A stretch of DNA of 8,188 nt from Saprospiraceae bacterium (GCA_016720635.1 JADKKF010000019.1:1-8188); one strand, 5' to 3'; shown: positions 1-5,326, counted from the first letter of the stretch. The notes: generated from the sequence alone by a model not told the origin. Numbers and translations: made by a program.

Positions 1-116
1 ATGAGGCTAATAGATATTATTCAGAACAGCCGAACAACGCTTATCTTTTGAATGATGTTTCTTTAACCTACAGGTCAAAAAATAATGAAGCTATAGGTCA
101 AGGAGCAAATGTATGA
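1..116 (+). CDS. C-terminal end of an unidentified upstream gene (partial)
   Basis: A reading frame is open from the left edge (codons from base 3) to a TGA at 114-116. It gives about 37 residues, ending ...SKNNEAIGQGANV. No start codon is needed inside the window, so this is probably the 3' end of a gene that begins further left. Support comes from its position: its stop overlaps the ATG of the next gene as ATGA, the junction used by nearly every other gene pair here. The fragment is polar, rich in Asn, Tyr and Ser, and shows no recognisable motif. Function cannot be assigned, and chance openness of a 38-codon stretch is possible. Confidence 0.5.
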   Translation, partial: EANRYYSEQPNNAYLLNDVSLTYRSKNNEAIGQGANV

Positions 117-391
117 ATGAGCTAATGAATAGACCTAGTATGTATACTGCAAAAATCAATTCTAACCTTGAACTAATCGAATATGATTTACACCGCGCCG
201 AAGAAAGATTTGAAAGAATTTGGAGCAAAACTCACATAGTCGCGATAGTCGGGATAGTTGCCTTGACTGTAATCTCAGTATCCAACAATAACCGCGACAT
301 AGAACTTTCTAAACAATCAAAAACAGAAACAACGCATAATGACAATAAGCCGCATTATAATTTTAAGGCTTTTACAGGAGAAACCAAATGA
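113..391 (+). CDS. Small single-pass membrane protein, unknown function
   Basis: 92 residues. The first 40 or so are polar and probably helical (many Glu, Arg, Leu). One hydrophobic segment follows at about residues 41-57 (HIVAIVGIVALTVISVS), then a polar, Lys/Thr/Asn-rich tail. The layout suggests a bitopic inner-membrane protein, and no signal-peptidase site is apparent. The ATG at 113 is preceded by AGGAG at 101-105 with a 7-base spacer and overlaps the previous stop. Size and topology resemble small accessory proteins of phage lysis or membrane modules, such as spanin- or holin-like proteins. No diagnostic motif supports such a role, so it is left as unknown. Confidence 0.7.
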   Translation: MNELMNRPSMYTAKINSNLELIEYDLHRAEERFERIWSKTHIVAIVGIVALTVISVSNNNRDIELSKQSKTETTHNDNKPHYNFKAFTGETK

Positions 392-477
392 GCACACTAA
401 TAATAATTTTGCTTTTCGGGCTAGGATTTTTCACGGGCTACAAATTCCAAGAAGAGATTAAAGGGGGTAAATCATGA
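388..477 (+). CDS. 29-residue membrane micropeptide
   Basis: A 30-codon ORF beginning MSTLIIILLFGLGFFTGYKF and ending in a short charged tail (QEEIKGGKS). Residues 3-18 form one hydrophobic segment. Despite its size it is well supported. AGGAG lies at 376-380, 7 bases before the ATG. Both ends overlap neighbours as ATGA (388-391 and 474-477). The motif GFFTGY near the membrane exit resembles GFTIGY in the peptide encoded at 962-1030. Probable role: a membrane-anchored small protein. Specific function unknown. Confidence 0.6.
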   Translation: MSTLIIILLFGLGFFTGYKFQEEIKGGKS

Positions 478-656
478 ATAACTGTAAAATTTGCACTAAC
501 CATGAATGGACATTTACAAATAGTTTTTGTAATCTGCTTAGTAAGCCGGTCGATTTATTCCAATCTGATAAAATCGCTGAAGACTGCAAAGACTATGAAG
601 AAGAGAATTCAGATTTTCTAATTATGGATGAAATGGAAGGGGTAAACAATGAATAA
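474..656 (+). CDS. 60-residue Cys-containing acidic protein, unknown function
   Basis: The protein opens with CKIC (residues 4-7), with further Cys at about 19 and 38, then an acidic C-terminus (DYEEENSDFLIMDEMEG). The CxxC plus two distant Cys could bind a zinc ion, but the spacing matches no family known to me. The start is supported by GGGGG at 463-467, 6 bases before the ATG, and by the ATGA overlap with the preceding micropeptide gene. Probably cytoplasmic, with no hydrophobic segment. No function is proposed. Confidence 0.65.
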   Translation: MNNCKICTNHEWTFTNSFCNLLSKPVDLFQSDKIAEDCKDYEEENSDFLIMDEMEGVNNE

Positions 657-780
657 TTTTGAAATAAGTGTATCTCAAAGTAGTATGTATTATTTTGATA
701 AGTTTAAAATAGAAGGCATAAAATACTATACCTTACAAATTTGGCTTTTTGTTTTTGAATGGGAAACAGGTAAACAATGA
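649..780 (+). CDS. 43-residue hypothetical protein
   Basis: An ORF of 44 codons, rich in aromatic residues (MNNFEISVSQSSMYYFDKF at the start, then IKYYTLQIWLFVFEWETGKQ). It overlaps the preceding gene by 8 bases and the following gene by ATGA. The ATG has AAGGGG at 637-642 with a 6-base spacer, as good as any ribosome site in the cluster. Residues 26-38 are hydrophobic and aromatic, but too short and too mixed for a confident membrane helix. No homologous family is recognised. Confidence 0.55.
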   Translation: MNNFEISVSQSSMYYFDKFKIEGIKYYTLQIWLFVFEWETGKQ

Positions 781-962
781 GTAACCACAAAGCAGAAATT
801 AGATCCTTAGAACATACGATAAAAGAACATCGGGCTTACATCCTTGACCTTCAGACAAGAAGCTATAGAGGAGCTGTCACCGATGACAGAATTGAAACTA
901 TGAATAACCAGATCCAAGAATGTGAAACGACAATCGAACGATTGAAGAAGGGGGGCTTATGA
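777..962 (+). CDS. 61-residue coiled-coil protein, unknown function
   Basis: Almost wholly helical and charged. Heptad-like Ile/Leu spacing appears in two stretches (about residues 5-27 and 39-58, e.g. IQECETTIERLKK), joined by a short Gly/Asp-containing turn, so the protein could form an antiparallel helical hairpin. The start overlaps the upstream stop as ATGA and has a weaker ribosome site (CAGG around 768-771). Similar tiny coiled-coil genes lie at the other end of the window (7977-8188). Function unknown. Confidence 0.6.
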   Translation: MSNHKAEIRSLEHTIKEHRAYILDLQTRSYRGAVTDDRIETMNNQIQECETTIERLKKGGL

Positions 963-1030
963 TGCTTACATTTCTTTGTATGATAATCGGTTTTACAATC
1001 GGCTATCTTCCAAAAAGAGGGGTTGACTAA
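962..1030 (+). CDS. 22-residue membrane micropeptide
   Basis: A 23-codon ORF encoding MLTFLCMIIGFTIGYLPKRG plus two residues: a single hydrophobic helix followed by a basic anchor. A second in-frame ATG lies one codon upstream at 959. I chose 962 because it is 6 bases from the G-run at 950-955, the spacing seen for other genes here, and because it overlaps the preceding TGA by one base (TGATG). The GFTIGY motif echoes GFFTGY in the gene at 388-477, so the two may be diverged copies of one peptide type. A chance ORF cannot be excluded. Confidence 0.45.
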   Translation: MLTFLCMIIGFTIGYLPKRGVD

Positions 1031-1032
1031 AA

Positions 1033-1227
1033 ATGAGCCAAATGAAACGATTAAGCAAACAGGCTGAAAAAGTAAGTGAGCGCAAGGAAGTAGGATTCAG
1101 ACCAACTAGAATTTTATTCAATAAGCTTGCAAAGATTTCTAAGAAAAGGAGAATTTCAATGAATCAAGTAGTAAATGAATTAGTAGAAAATGGAATTAAT
1201 GAAAAAGGAGTAAATACGCTAGCTTAA
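1033..1227 (+). CDS. Ribbon-helix-helix (Arc/CopG-like) DNA-binding protein
   Basis: 64 residues with a basic N-terminus. A ribbon-helix-helix pattern follows at about residues 19-55: a beta-strand EVGFRPTR, helix ILFNKLAKISKKR, turn with ISMN, and helix QVVNELVENG. Such proteins bind DNA as dimers through the beta-strand pair and often repress their own promoter or plasmid copy-control genes. GAGGGG at 1017-1022 lies 10 bases before the ATG. It is the last gene before the repeat-rich region upstream of rep, so binding to the dyads there is a plausible but untested role. Its last codons lie inside an inverted repeat (1217-1250). Confidence 0.75.
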   Translation: MSQMKRLSKQAEKVSERKEVGFRPTRILFNKLAKISKKRRISMNQVVNELVENGINEKGVNTLA

Positions 1228-1250
1228 AAATTTGACTCTCTAAGCTAGCG
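1217..1250. repeat. 10-bp inverted repeat over the stop of the RHH gene
   Basis: CGCTAGCTTA at 1217-1226 and TAAGCTAGCG at 1241-1250 are exact reverse complements separated by 14 bases. The left arm includes the stop codon TAA (1225-1227). In RNA this forms a stable hairpin. No T-run follows, so a classical intrinsic terminator is not indicated. A DNA operator for the adjacent ribbon-helix-helix protein, or a regulatory RNA stem, are the main alternatives. The loop holds TTGACTCT, the left arm of a longer-range repeat. Confidence 0.7.
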
Positions 1251-1328
1251 GTGAAATCAGACTGGTAATCTGATTTGTTTCCCTTCTCTTTGTAAAGAAA
1301 CACTCTCACCTACTTCCTATAGAGTCAA
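1232..1328 (+). ncRNA. Candidate structured RNA element upstream of rep (nested hairpins)
   Basis: Four complementary pairs nest cleanly in this untranslated stretch. The outer stem is TTGACTCT 1232-1239 with AGAGTCAA 1321-1328. Inside it GGTG 1250-1253 pairs with CACC 1307-1310. Inside that, AAATCAGA 1254-1261 pairs with TCTGATTT 1269-1276, and GTTTC 1277-1281 pairs with GAAAC 1297-1301. The inner stems abut without gaps, giving a three-way junction. The outer left arm lies in the loop of the 1217-1250 hairpin, so the two structures may be alternatives. It could be a leader or antisense-RNA target controlling replication genes, or an origin structure. It is not a tRNA. No ORF is seen in 1228-1433. 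Confidence 0.4.
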
Positions 1329-1415
1329 TTATAATTTGTAAAAAAAATCCAGAGCACGAAAAAGATTTCTAGAGAATCTTATTAGTGTCACATTGATTTT
1401 ACCGATTATTTCAGC

Positions 1416-1434
1416 TAGTGCAAAGTAAGCACTA
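1416..1434. promoter_or_regulatory. Operator-like dyad at the start of the pre-rep gene
   Basis: TAGTGC (1416-1421) and GCACTA (1429-1434) form a perfect inverted repeat with a 7-base spacer. Its last base is the A of the ATG at 1434. No Shine-Dalgarno sequence lies between the dyad and the ATG. A repressor site covering the start region, or an RNA hairpin hiding the start codon, would both fit. TTGATT at 1393-1398 could be a -35 box, but a matching -10 is poor. A related string, TAGTGTCA, occurs at 1383-1390 and again in the dyad after rep. Confidence 0.45.
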
Positions 1435-1898
1435 TGGAACGAATAAATACATTAGAACAAACGAATTGCTTTATTAAATTACAAGCAGAATCGGACATTA
1501 AGGTTTATGAATCTGAGATTAAGAAAAACAAGCATGGTCATTATGATAATAGACCATTCATAAATGATTTTCAAAAACAGATAACGGAAACGCCTATAGC
1601 CTACATAAGTTTCTTGAACCAAGAAGACTTGGAAATAGAGTTTAGAACTATCACCTATCCAACTAAGAGAGTGTGGAAAGGATTTTTTAAAGCCGGTGTT
1701 TCATCTCAGATTGGAGCTAAGGCTGAAATTACGATAAGTGAAATTTGGCAAGCCGATACAAAAACCTATTCCTATGGCTTAACAATTATTCTAAGTAAAG
1801 TAGCCGAAAAAGTAATTTCAGAAAGAGCAAGAAAACTTTTTGGAATTTCAGAAAAACCTAATACTGCTAAGCCGCGTAAACGAAAGGGGGCTAAGTAA
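1434..1898 (+). CDS. Basic-tailed hypothetical protein upstream of rep
   Basis: 154 residues that I cannot place in a family. The middle (about 50-120) alternates hydrophobic and polar residues as in beta-sheet proteins (AYISFLNQEDLEIEFRTI, KAEITISEIW). It is followed by a helix and a strongly basic tail (KPRKRKGAK). It ends by overlapping the rep start as TAATG (1896-1900), so the two are almost certainly co-translated and a replication-associated role is likely. A beta-rich body with a basic tail would fit a single-strand-binding or accessory DNA protein, but this is inference. No Shine-Dalgarno precedes the ATG. A dyad (1416-1434) overlaps the start, suggesting control at this point or a leaderless mRNA. 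Confidence 0.7.
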   Translation: MERINTLEQTNCFIKLQAESDIKVYESEIKKNKHGHYDNRPFINDFQKQITETPIAYISFLNQEDLEIEFRTITYPTKRVWKGFFKAGVSSQIGAKAEITISEIWQADTKTYSYGLTIILSKVAEKVISERARKLFGISEKPNTAKPRKRKGAK

Positions 1899-3499
1899 TG
1901 TTAGACCTATCGAAAGTAAAAGATTCTGTTATCGTTTACCATGAAGCCGGTATAAATGTTTTTCCGGCTATCTATGGAAGCAAGACTACAAATACTCCTT
2001 GGAAAAGTTTTCAAGAGAAGTTTTTAAATAGAGAAGAAAGACTCTCTATGTTCAAAGATTCTAATTGTGGAAACATAGCCGGACTAGGGGGGGCAACTTC
2101 AGGAAACCTTGCGATACTCGACATAGACAATCCAAGAGTCTTTGAAAATACGATTGCTAAAGAAAAAAGATTTGAAGAGATAAGACATTCTACATGGGAA
2201 TCTTTGACAGCTTCAGGAAGACCACACATTTACATTGTCACTGAAGAGCCAATAAAAACAAGTAAGCAAAATTTAGAAAAGTATGGTTTTGAAATTAGGG
2301 GTGAGGGGGGGTATGCGTTGTTACCCCCTTCTTATGTAGAAAAAGATGGACAGCAAGGATTAGAGTATCAATGGATTAGAAAGTCAACTAACAAGCCTTT
2401 ACTATTGACTAATTCAGATTTGAATGAAATGGGAATCTTAACAATTCCTATTCCAGAAAAAGAAAAAAGTTCATTAAAGCCACATGGTATTTCTTGGCAA
2501 TTTTGGAAGCCCTTAGTCTTAGGAAATTTTGAAAGCTGTCAATTCTCAAAAGCAGATAAGACCGGTAAATCTTTGTCAGAATTAGAATTTCATTTCGTTC
2601 TACATTTAATTGATTTGAATTTTTCCAATGAAAGAATCATAAACTTTTTTGAAGAAAAGCTACACTTACAAACACGTTACAAGACATTACCATTTTATCA
2701 AAGAAGAGACTATTTAGTATTAACCATTCAGGAAGCAAGAAGAGTTATGCTTAACACTTCCAAGCTGTCCGATAAACTATTTCAAAACTTAAACAAGATC
2801 CCATTTCGTGAACTCTTTGGAAGAAGTGCAAACACGGCAAGAAATACTTATGGCTATGCGCTTGAAGTTTTCAAACGAACCGGTAAAGAATCAATTAACC
2901 TTTCAGTAAGAGAACTAGCTGAAAATACTGGAATGTCAATTTCAACGGCTTCTAATTCAATCGACCGACTAATTAAAAAATCATTTCTTGAAGAAGGAAA
3001 TAAAAACGACTTTTGGGAAGCTAAGTCTTATAAGTTATCCAGTAAGCCTTTAGAGTTTGAACTATCAAAAGAAATTTCCTATCAAAGAGAAACTACAAGC
3101 AATGATGCTTTTAGATCCGAGCTCGGAAAGACCGGTGCTTTACTTTTTGATACTCTTTATACTCATGAAGAAATTAGCTTAAAGGACTTATGGGAAAAAT
3201 GCAGATCCATAATGTCAAGAAGCACTCTCTTTCGCAAATTGAAACAATTCAAAGGGAAGGGAATAATAGAAATCAATTCTAATGTAATTACCTTGAAAAG
3301 CAAAGACCTAGATTCTATAGCTGAAGCATTAGGCACTAAAGGCAAGTCTGAGAAAGTAAGAGAGAAGTTTTCTAAAGAAAGAAAGATCCATAGAAAGAAC
3401 GTCAAGGATATTCAGGACATGCTAAGCAAGAAAGGATTTATTAAGCATGAGCCAAGTCTTTATGTAAATCCAATTACAGGGGAATTCAAGCAATTTTGA
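1898..3499 (+). CDS. rep: PrimPol-type replication initiator (Rep)
   Basis: 533 residues. The N-terminal 165 match the bifunctional primase/polymerase (Prim-Pol) fold of archaeo-eukaryotic primases. They show the early motif AGINVFPAIYGSKTT.TPW, the metal-binding DID at 75-77, the catalytic His in GRPHIYIV (His110), and RGEGGYALLPPS at 134-145 ahead of a G...YQW strand. There is no Walker A helicase domain. The C-terminal half instead carries two winged-helix-like segments (about 333-366, SVRELAENTGMSISTASNSI, and about 414-460), as in plasmid and phage initiators that bind their origin. Likely role: origin recognition and primer synthesis. The ATG has GGGGG at 1886-1890, 8 bases upstream, and overlaps the preceding stop. 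Two G7 tracts (2087-2093, 2305-2311) lie in the PrimPol part. Confidence 0.85.
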   Translation: MLDLSKVKDSVIVYHEAGINVFPAIYGSKTTNTPWKSFQEKFLNREERLSMFKDSNCGNIAGLGGATSGNLAILDIDNPRVFENTIAKEKRFEEIRHSTWESLTASGRPHIYIVTEEPIKTSKQNLEKYGFEIRGEGGYALLPPSYVEKDGQQGLEYQWIRKSTNKPLLLTNSDLNEMGILTIPIPEKEKSSLKPHGISWQFWKPLVLGNFESCQFSKADKTGKSLSELEFHFVLHLIDLNFSNERIINFFEEKLHLQTRYKTLPFYQRRDYLVLTIQEARRVMLNTSKLSDKLFQNLNKIPFRELFGRSANTARNTYGYALEVFKRTGKESINLSVRELAENTGMSISTASNSIDRLIKKSFLEEGNKNDFWEAKSYKLSSKPLEFELSKEISYQRETTSNDAFRSELGKTGALLFDTLYTHEEISLKDLWEKCRSIMSRSTLFRKLKQFKGKGIIEINSNVITLKSKDLDSIAEALGTKGKSEKVREKFSKERKIHRKNVKDIQDMLSKKGFIKHEPSLYVNPITGEFKQF

Positions 3500-3512
3500 T
3501 TTATTCAATGAT

Positions 3513-3578
3513 AGTGTCAAAAACGAACATACAAGCACATAGTAGTGAGTAGTTGTTTGTATGTTCGACTTTGACACT
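3513..3578. repeat. Long imperfect palindrome after rep
   Basis: Two 25-base arms, 3513-3537 and 3554-3578, are reverse complements at 22 of 25 positions around a 16-base non-palindromic centre (3538-3553). Conserved blocks are AGTGTCAAA, CGAACATACAA and CA. It begins 13 bases after the rep stop. As RNA it would be a very strong hairpin, but no T-run follows, so it is an atypical terminator. As DNA it could be an origin dyad, a repressor site or a recombinase site. Each arm ends in TTGACA facing outward (3571-3576 on plus; 3514-3519 on minus), the sequence of a -35 box. Confidence 0.8.
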
Positions 3579-3881
3579 CTGTAAATAAAATGTAGGTAAG
3601 AGCTTAATAGTAAACTGATTATTCCAGAAACTAGAACACTGGTTAGAGATAACTTAGAGAATACTACTCACTATTCGCAAAGGGATTGAATGAGCTTGAA
3701 ACGGTATCCAGTCTTATTGATAGAACTAGACTCTAAGGTGAAACAATCGTAGACGTGGAATACAGAGCTTGCAGAGCATTCTTTAAGACTAGGTAAGGGG
3801 GTAAGGGCTAGAATTGGAAAAGAACGCTGTGTAAGTCAAAATAGATAGGTTTAAATCGAAATTAAAACAAAGGTGACTAAA
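3579..3881. other. Gene-poor region between the palindrome and the HTH gene
   Basis: I see no convincing gene in these roughly 300 bases on either strand. One plus-strand frame is fairly open from 3600 to 3848, interrupted only by TGA at 3687-3689 and TAG at 3750-3752. It includes a 20-codon ORF (3690-3752, MSLKRYPVLLIELDSKVKQS) preceded by AAAGGGA. This may be a decayed gene or chance. TTAGAGA is repeated directly at 3643-3649 and 3654-3660 with an 11-base period. A G-rich stretch, GGTAAGGGGGTAAGGG, lies near 3793-3808. No clear promoter for the gene at 3882 was found. Confidence 0.5.
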
Positions 3882-4343
3882 ATGGAAAATGAAGTGAATG
3901 AAGAAGAAGCGGAAAAACGGCAAGCCCCAAAAAGTAAACGAGCTTGGCAAAAAGCAGAATTAGATTATGTGGAAAGACGGCAAGCAGGGGAAAGCATACA
4001 AGCCTTATCCGATTCTCTGTATGTGGCTGAAAGCCAATGTATCCTATGGGAGCAAGCACACAAGAAAGAGATTGAACAAAGCCAATTTCTTTTGACAGAG
4101 CAAATTTTTAGAGACAAGGGATTAACGCGAATTAATCGCATTGAAACAATGTCGAAAATCTTAGAAAAAATTAATTCTGAAATAGATAAGCGTGACTTTT
4201 CGGATGTTCCGACCGACAAACTAATACTTTTAGGTATGAAAATGAGTGAGTTTATGAAAGTTGAAATTCAATCGTCAAGTATCGAAATTCGCAAGCCCTT
4301 TGCCTTAGAGCTGGATTCTAAAGAAAAAATGTATTTAGAATAG
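3882..4343 (+). CDS. Helix-turn-helix/helical protein, possibly terminase small-subunit-like
   Basis: 153 residues. A charged Glu-rich N-terminus (1-12) and basic patch (KSKRAW) lead into a helix-turn-helix-like segment at about 36-58 (GESIQALSDSLYVAESQCIL.). A long helical region with TRINRIETMSKILEKINSEI and VPTDKLILLGMKMSEFM follows. An N-terminal HTH plus helical oligomerisation region is typical of small DNA-binding phage proteins, including some terminase small subunits, but no large terminase is visible next to it and the call stays tentative. I start at ATG 3882 because AAAGGTG (3868-3874) is an ideal ribosome site 7 bases upstream. The in-frame GTG at 3873 lies inside that site. Confidence 0.65.
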   Translation: MENEVNEEEAEKRQAPKSKRAWQKAELDYVERRQAGESIQALSDSLYVAESQCILWEQAHKKEIEQSQFLLTEQIFRDKGLTRINRIETMSKILEKINSEIDKRDFSDVPTDKLILLGMKMSEFMKVEIQSSSIEIRKPFALELDSKEKMYLE

Positions 4344-4365
4344 TTCACTGATTCGGGCAAATAAT

Positions 4366-4758
4366 TTGGGAAATTTAAATTCAGGAAATCGAAAGGATAA
4401 CAAGAAGAAACTTGTCACTGATTGTAGATACTTAGATTCTTTTAGTGACTGGGTAATTTGTGGATTTACTGTAAGTGTAGAAAATTCTTTCAAGCAAGAT
4501 GTAAAGATCCTTTGCAACGAACGAAAAAGAAACGGGGGTAAGGTTAAGTATTTTGAATGTCCTCATTGCCATAATAGAGTAAGATTTCTTTACATTAAAA
4601 ACAATCGTCTTGCTTGCCGGGTATGCCAAGACCTTACTTATGAGAGTAGTCAAAGAAAGAATTATTTTAATTCACTGGCCAAGATGCTTTCTGAAGATTT
4701 TGGGGTTAATCCTGAATTTGCGAAAAAGATGTATAGACCTAGAAAGAATCCTTATTGA
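4366..4758 (+). CDS. Zinc-ribbon protein of the GxxNSG...CPHC/CRVC type
   Basis: 130 residues. It starts GNLNSGNRK, then TDCRYLDSFSDWVICGF, then a zinc ribbon with CPHC (65-68) and CRVC (84-87) flanking a beta-hairpin (NRVRFLYIKNNRLA), then DLTYESSQR. This order (Gly/Ser-Gly-Arg start, a short 'DC..LD' segment, a CPxC...CRxC ribbon, and 'LTY.SQ') recurs in uncharacterised small proteins of phages, plasmids and integrative elements. Their function is unknown to me, though four Cys imply zinc and nucleic-acid contact is likely. The start is TTG at 4366, chosen because it gives the conserved GNLNSG opening; CGGG at 4354-4357 is a modest ribosome site. The gene lies 22 bases after the HTH gene and probably shares its transcript. 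Confidence 0.7.
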   Translation: MGNLNSGNRKDNKKKLVTDCRYLDSFSDWVICGFTVSVENSFKQDVKILCNERKRNGGKVKYFECPHCHNRVRFLYIKNNRLACRVCQDLTYESSQRKNYFNSLAKMLSEDFGVNPEFAKKMYRPRKNPY

Positions 4759-4817
4759 TAGGCTTACATACGTCTAGAGAAGGTTTTAATAAGGTCAATT
4801 TTAGGTAGTGGTTAAGG

Positions 4818-5195
4818 TCAGTTTTTTAATCTTTGTTGGTCCGGGCAAGAATTCCAAGTATTGAATTGTTTTTGAATTTCTTCCAGTTTCTTCTTGCTCA
4901 TGTTCAAACTGAATCCACCGGTCAAGCTTTCGGGCTTATCGACAATTTCTGTTTCCCCTTCTTGTTTCTGCTTATCCATTTCATCTAGAGTCGGTGTTAT
5001 CGTATGACTTTGATAAATAGAATCTTGGAAACTGATTTCAAGAGATCCTTTAGAGTTTAGATAGATCCATTTCGTTAAACCTTCTTTTTGATTCATAGGG
5101 CTTTCGGCTATGATTAAGTAAGGTTTGTAAGGAATTATCTTTCTTACTTCTTCCATACTCATTCCAACTTTGATTTTATCAATGAGCTTTCCCAT
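4818..5195 (-). CDS. Minus-strand hypothetical protein with a BamE/SmpA-like repeat signature
   Basis: 125 residues, the only convincing minus-strand gene in the window. The N-terminus, IDKIKVGMSMEEVRKIIPYKPY, has the 'G-M-(S/T)-x-x-E-V' turn-helix pattern seen in BamE/SmpA-like small domains. A strand-rich part follows (LTKWIYLNSKGSLEISFQDS), then a charged linker (DEMDKQKQEGETEIVD) and a second helix with a similar GFSLNMSKKKLEEIQK pattern. There is no signal peptide, so it is probably cytoplasmic, unlike true BamE lipoproteins. It converges with the zinc-ribbon gene and diverges from the recombinase gene. A TATAAT flanked by a dyad lies upstream at 5285-5312. No strong Shine-Dalgarno precedes the ATG, so the start is uncertain. 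Confidence 0.65.
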   Translation of the reverse strand: MGKLIDKIKVGMSMEEVRKIIPYKPYLIIAESPMNQKEGLTKWIYLNSKGSLEISFQDSIYQSHTITPTLDEMDKQKQEGETEIVDKPESLTGGFSLNMSKKKLEEIQKQFNTWNSCPDQQRLKN

Positions 5196-5284
5196 AAGCA
5201 GAATTTACAGATCCTACAAATCTGAGTAAAGAGATTTTTAGCAGAGCGTCAAGACTGAAGACTAAGAAAGCAATAAAGGCAACT

Positions 5285-5312
5285 TGTAGACTTAATTATA
5301 CTTTTGTCTACA
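5285..5312 (-). promoter_or_regulatory. Dyad around a minus-strand -10 box (operator/promoter candidate)
   Basis: TGTAGAC (5285-5291) and GTCTACA (5306-5312) are exact inverted repeats with a 14-base spacer. On the minus strand the spacer holds a consensus TATAAT (plus-strand 5295-5300), so the arms sit on both sides of a -10 element. A dimeric repressor bound here would block transcription of the gene at 4818-5195. The -35 is not convincing: TTGTAT lies upstream on the minus strand but at a 21-base spacing. The predicted mRNA would have a leader of roughly 90 bases. A small dyad CAGAT/ATCTG (5208-5224) lies in that leader. Confidence 0.5.
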
Positions 5313-5326
5313 TTCTGCATGATACA

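Noticed and set aside
1..51. Short ORF from ATG at base 1 (16 codons)
   Set aside because: It ends quickly at TGA 49-51, while an overlapping open frame runs on to the ATGA junction at 113-116 and fits the local pattern.
1232..1328. tRNA or tRNA-like gene suggested by the cloverleaf-like pairing
   Set aside because: No T-arm GTTCRA sequence, no proper 7-base acceptor/2-base/D-arm spacing and no CCA context. Kept only as a generic structured element.
2011..2229. Minus-strand ORF of 72 codons
   Set aside because: It lies wholly inside the PrimPol domain of rep, which has clear conserved motifs on the plus strand. No ribosome site or recognisable motif.
3116..3127. TCCGAGCTCGGA palindrome in rep, made of the same half-sites as the candidate parS
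   Set aside because: The half-sites TCCGAG/CTCGGA match, but the central ACGT is missing, so the arms are displaced by four bases. A protein recognising the 16-bp site would not be expected to bind it. A single 12-bp palindrome may be chance.
3163..3405. Minus-strand ORF of 80 codons
   Set aside because: Antisense to the C-terminal winged-helix part of rep; hydrophobic composition is the usual by-product of reading Lys/Glu-rich codons in reverse.
3690..3752. 20-codon ORF with AAAGGGA upstream
   Set aside because: Too short and isolated, with no overlap to neighbours and no recognisable feature; mentioned only as part of a possible decayed frame.
3877..4219. Two minus-strand ORFs opposite the HTH protein gene
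   Set aside because: They overlap each other and the better supported plus-strand gene, which has an ideal ribosome site; no motif.
4335..4653. Minus-strand ORFs opposite the zinc-ribbon gene
   Set aside because: The plus strand encodes a clear four-Cys zinc ribbon; the antisense frames have no support.
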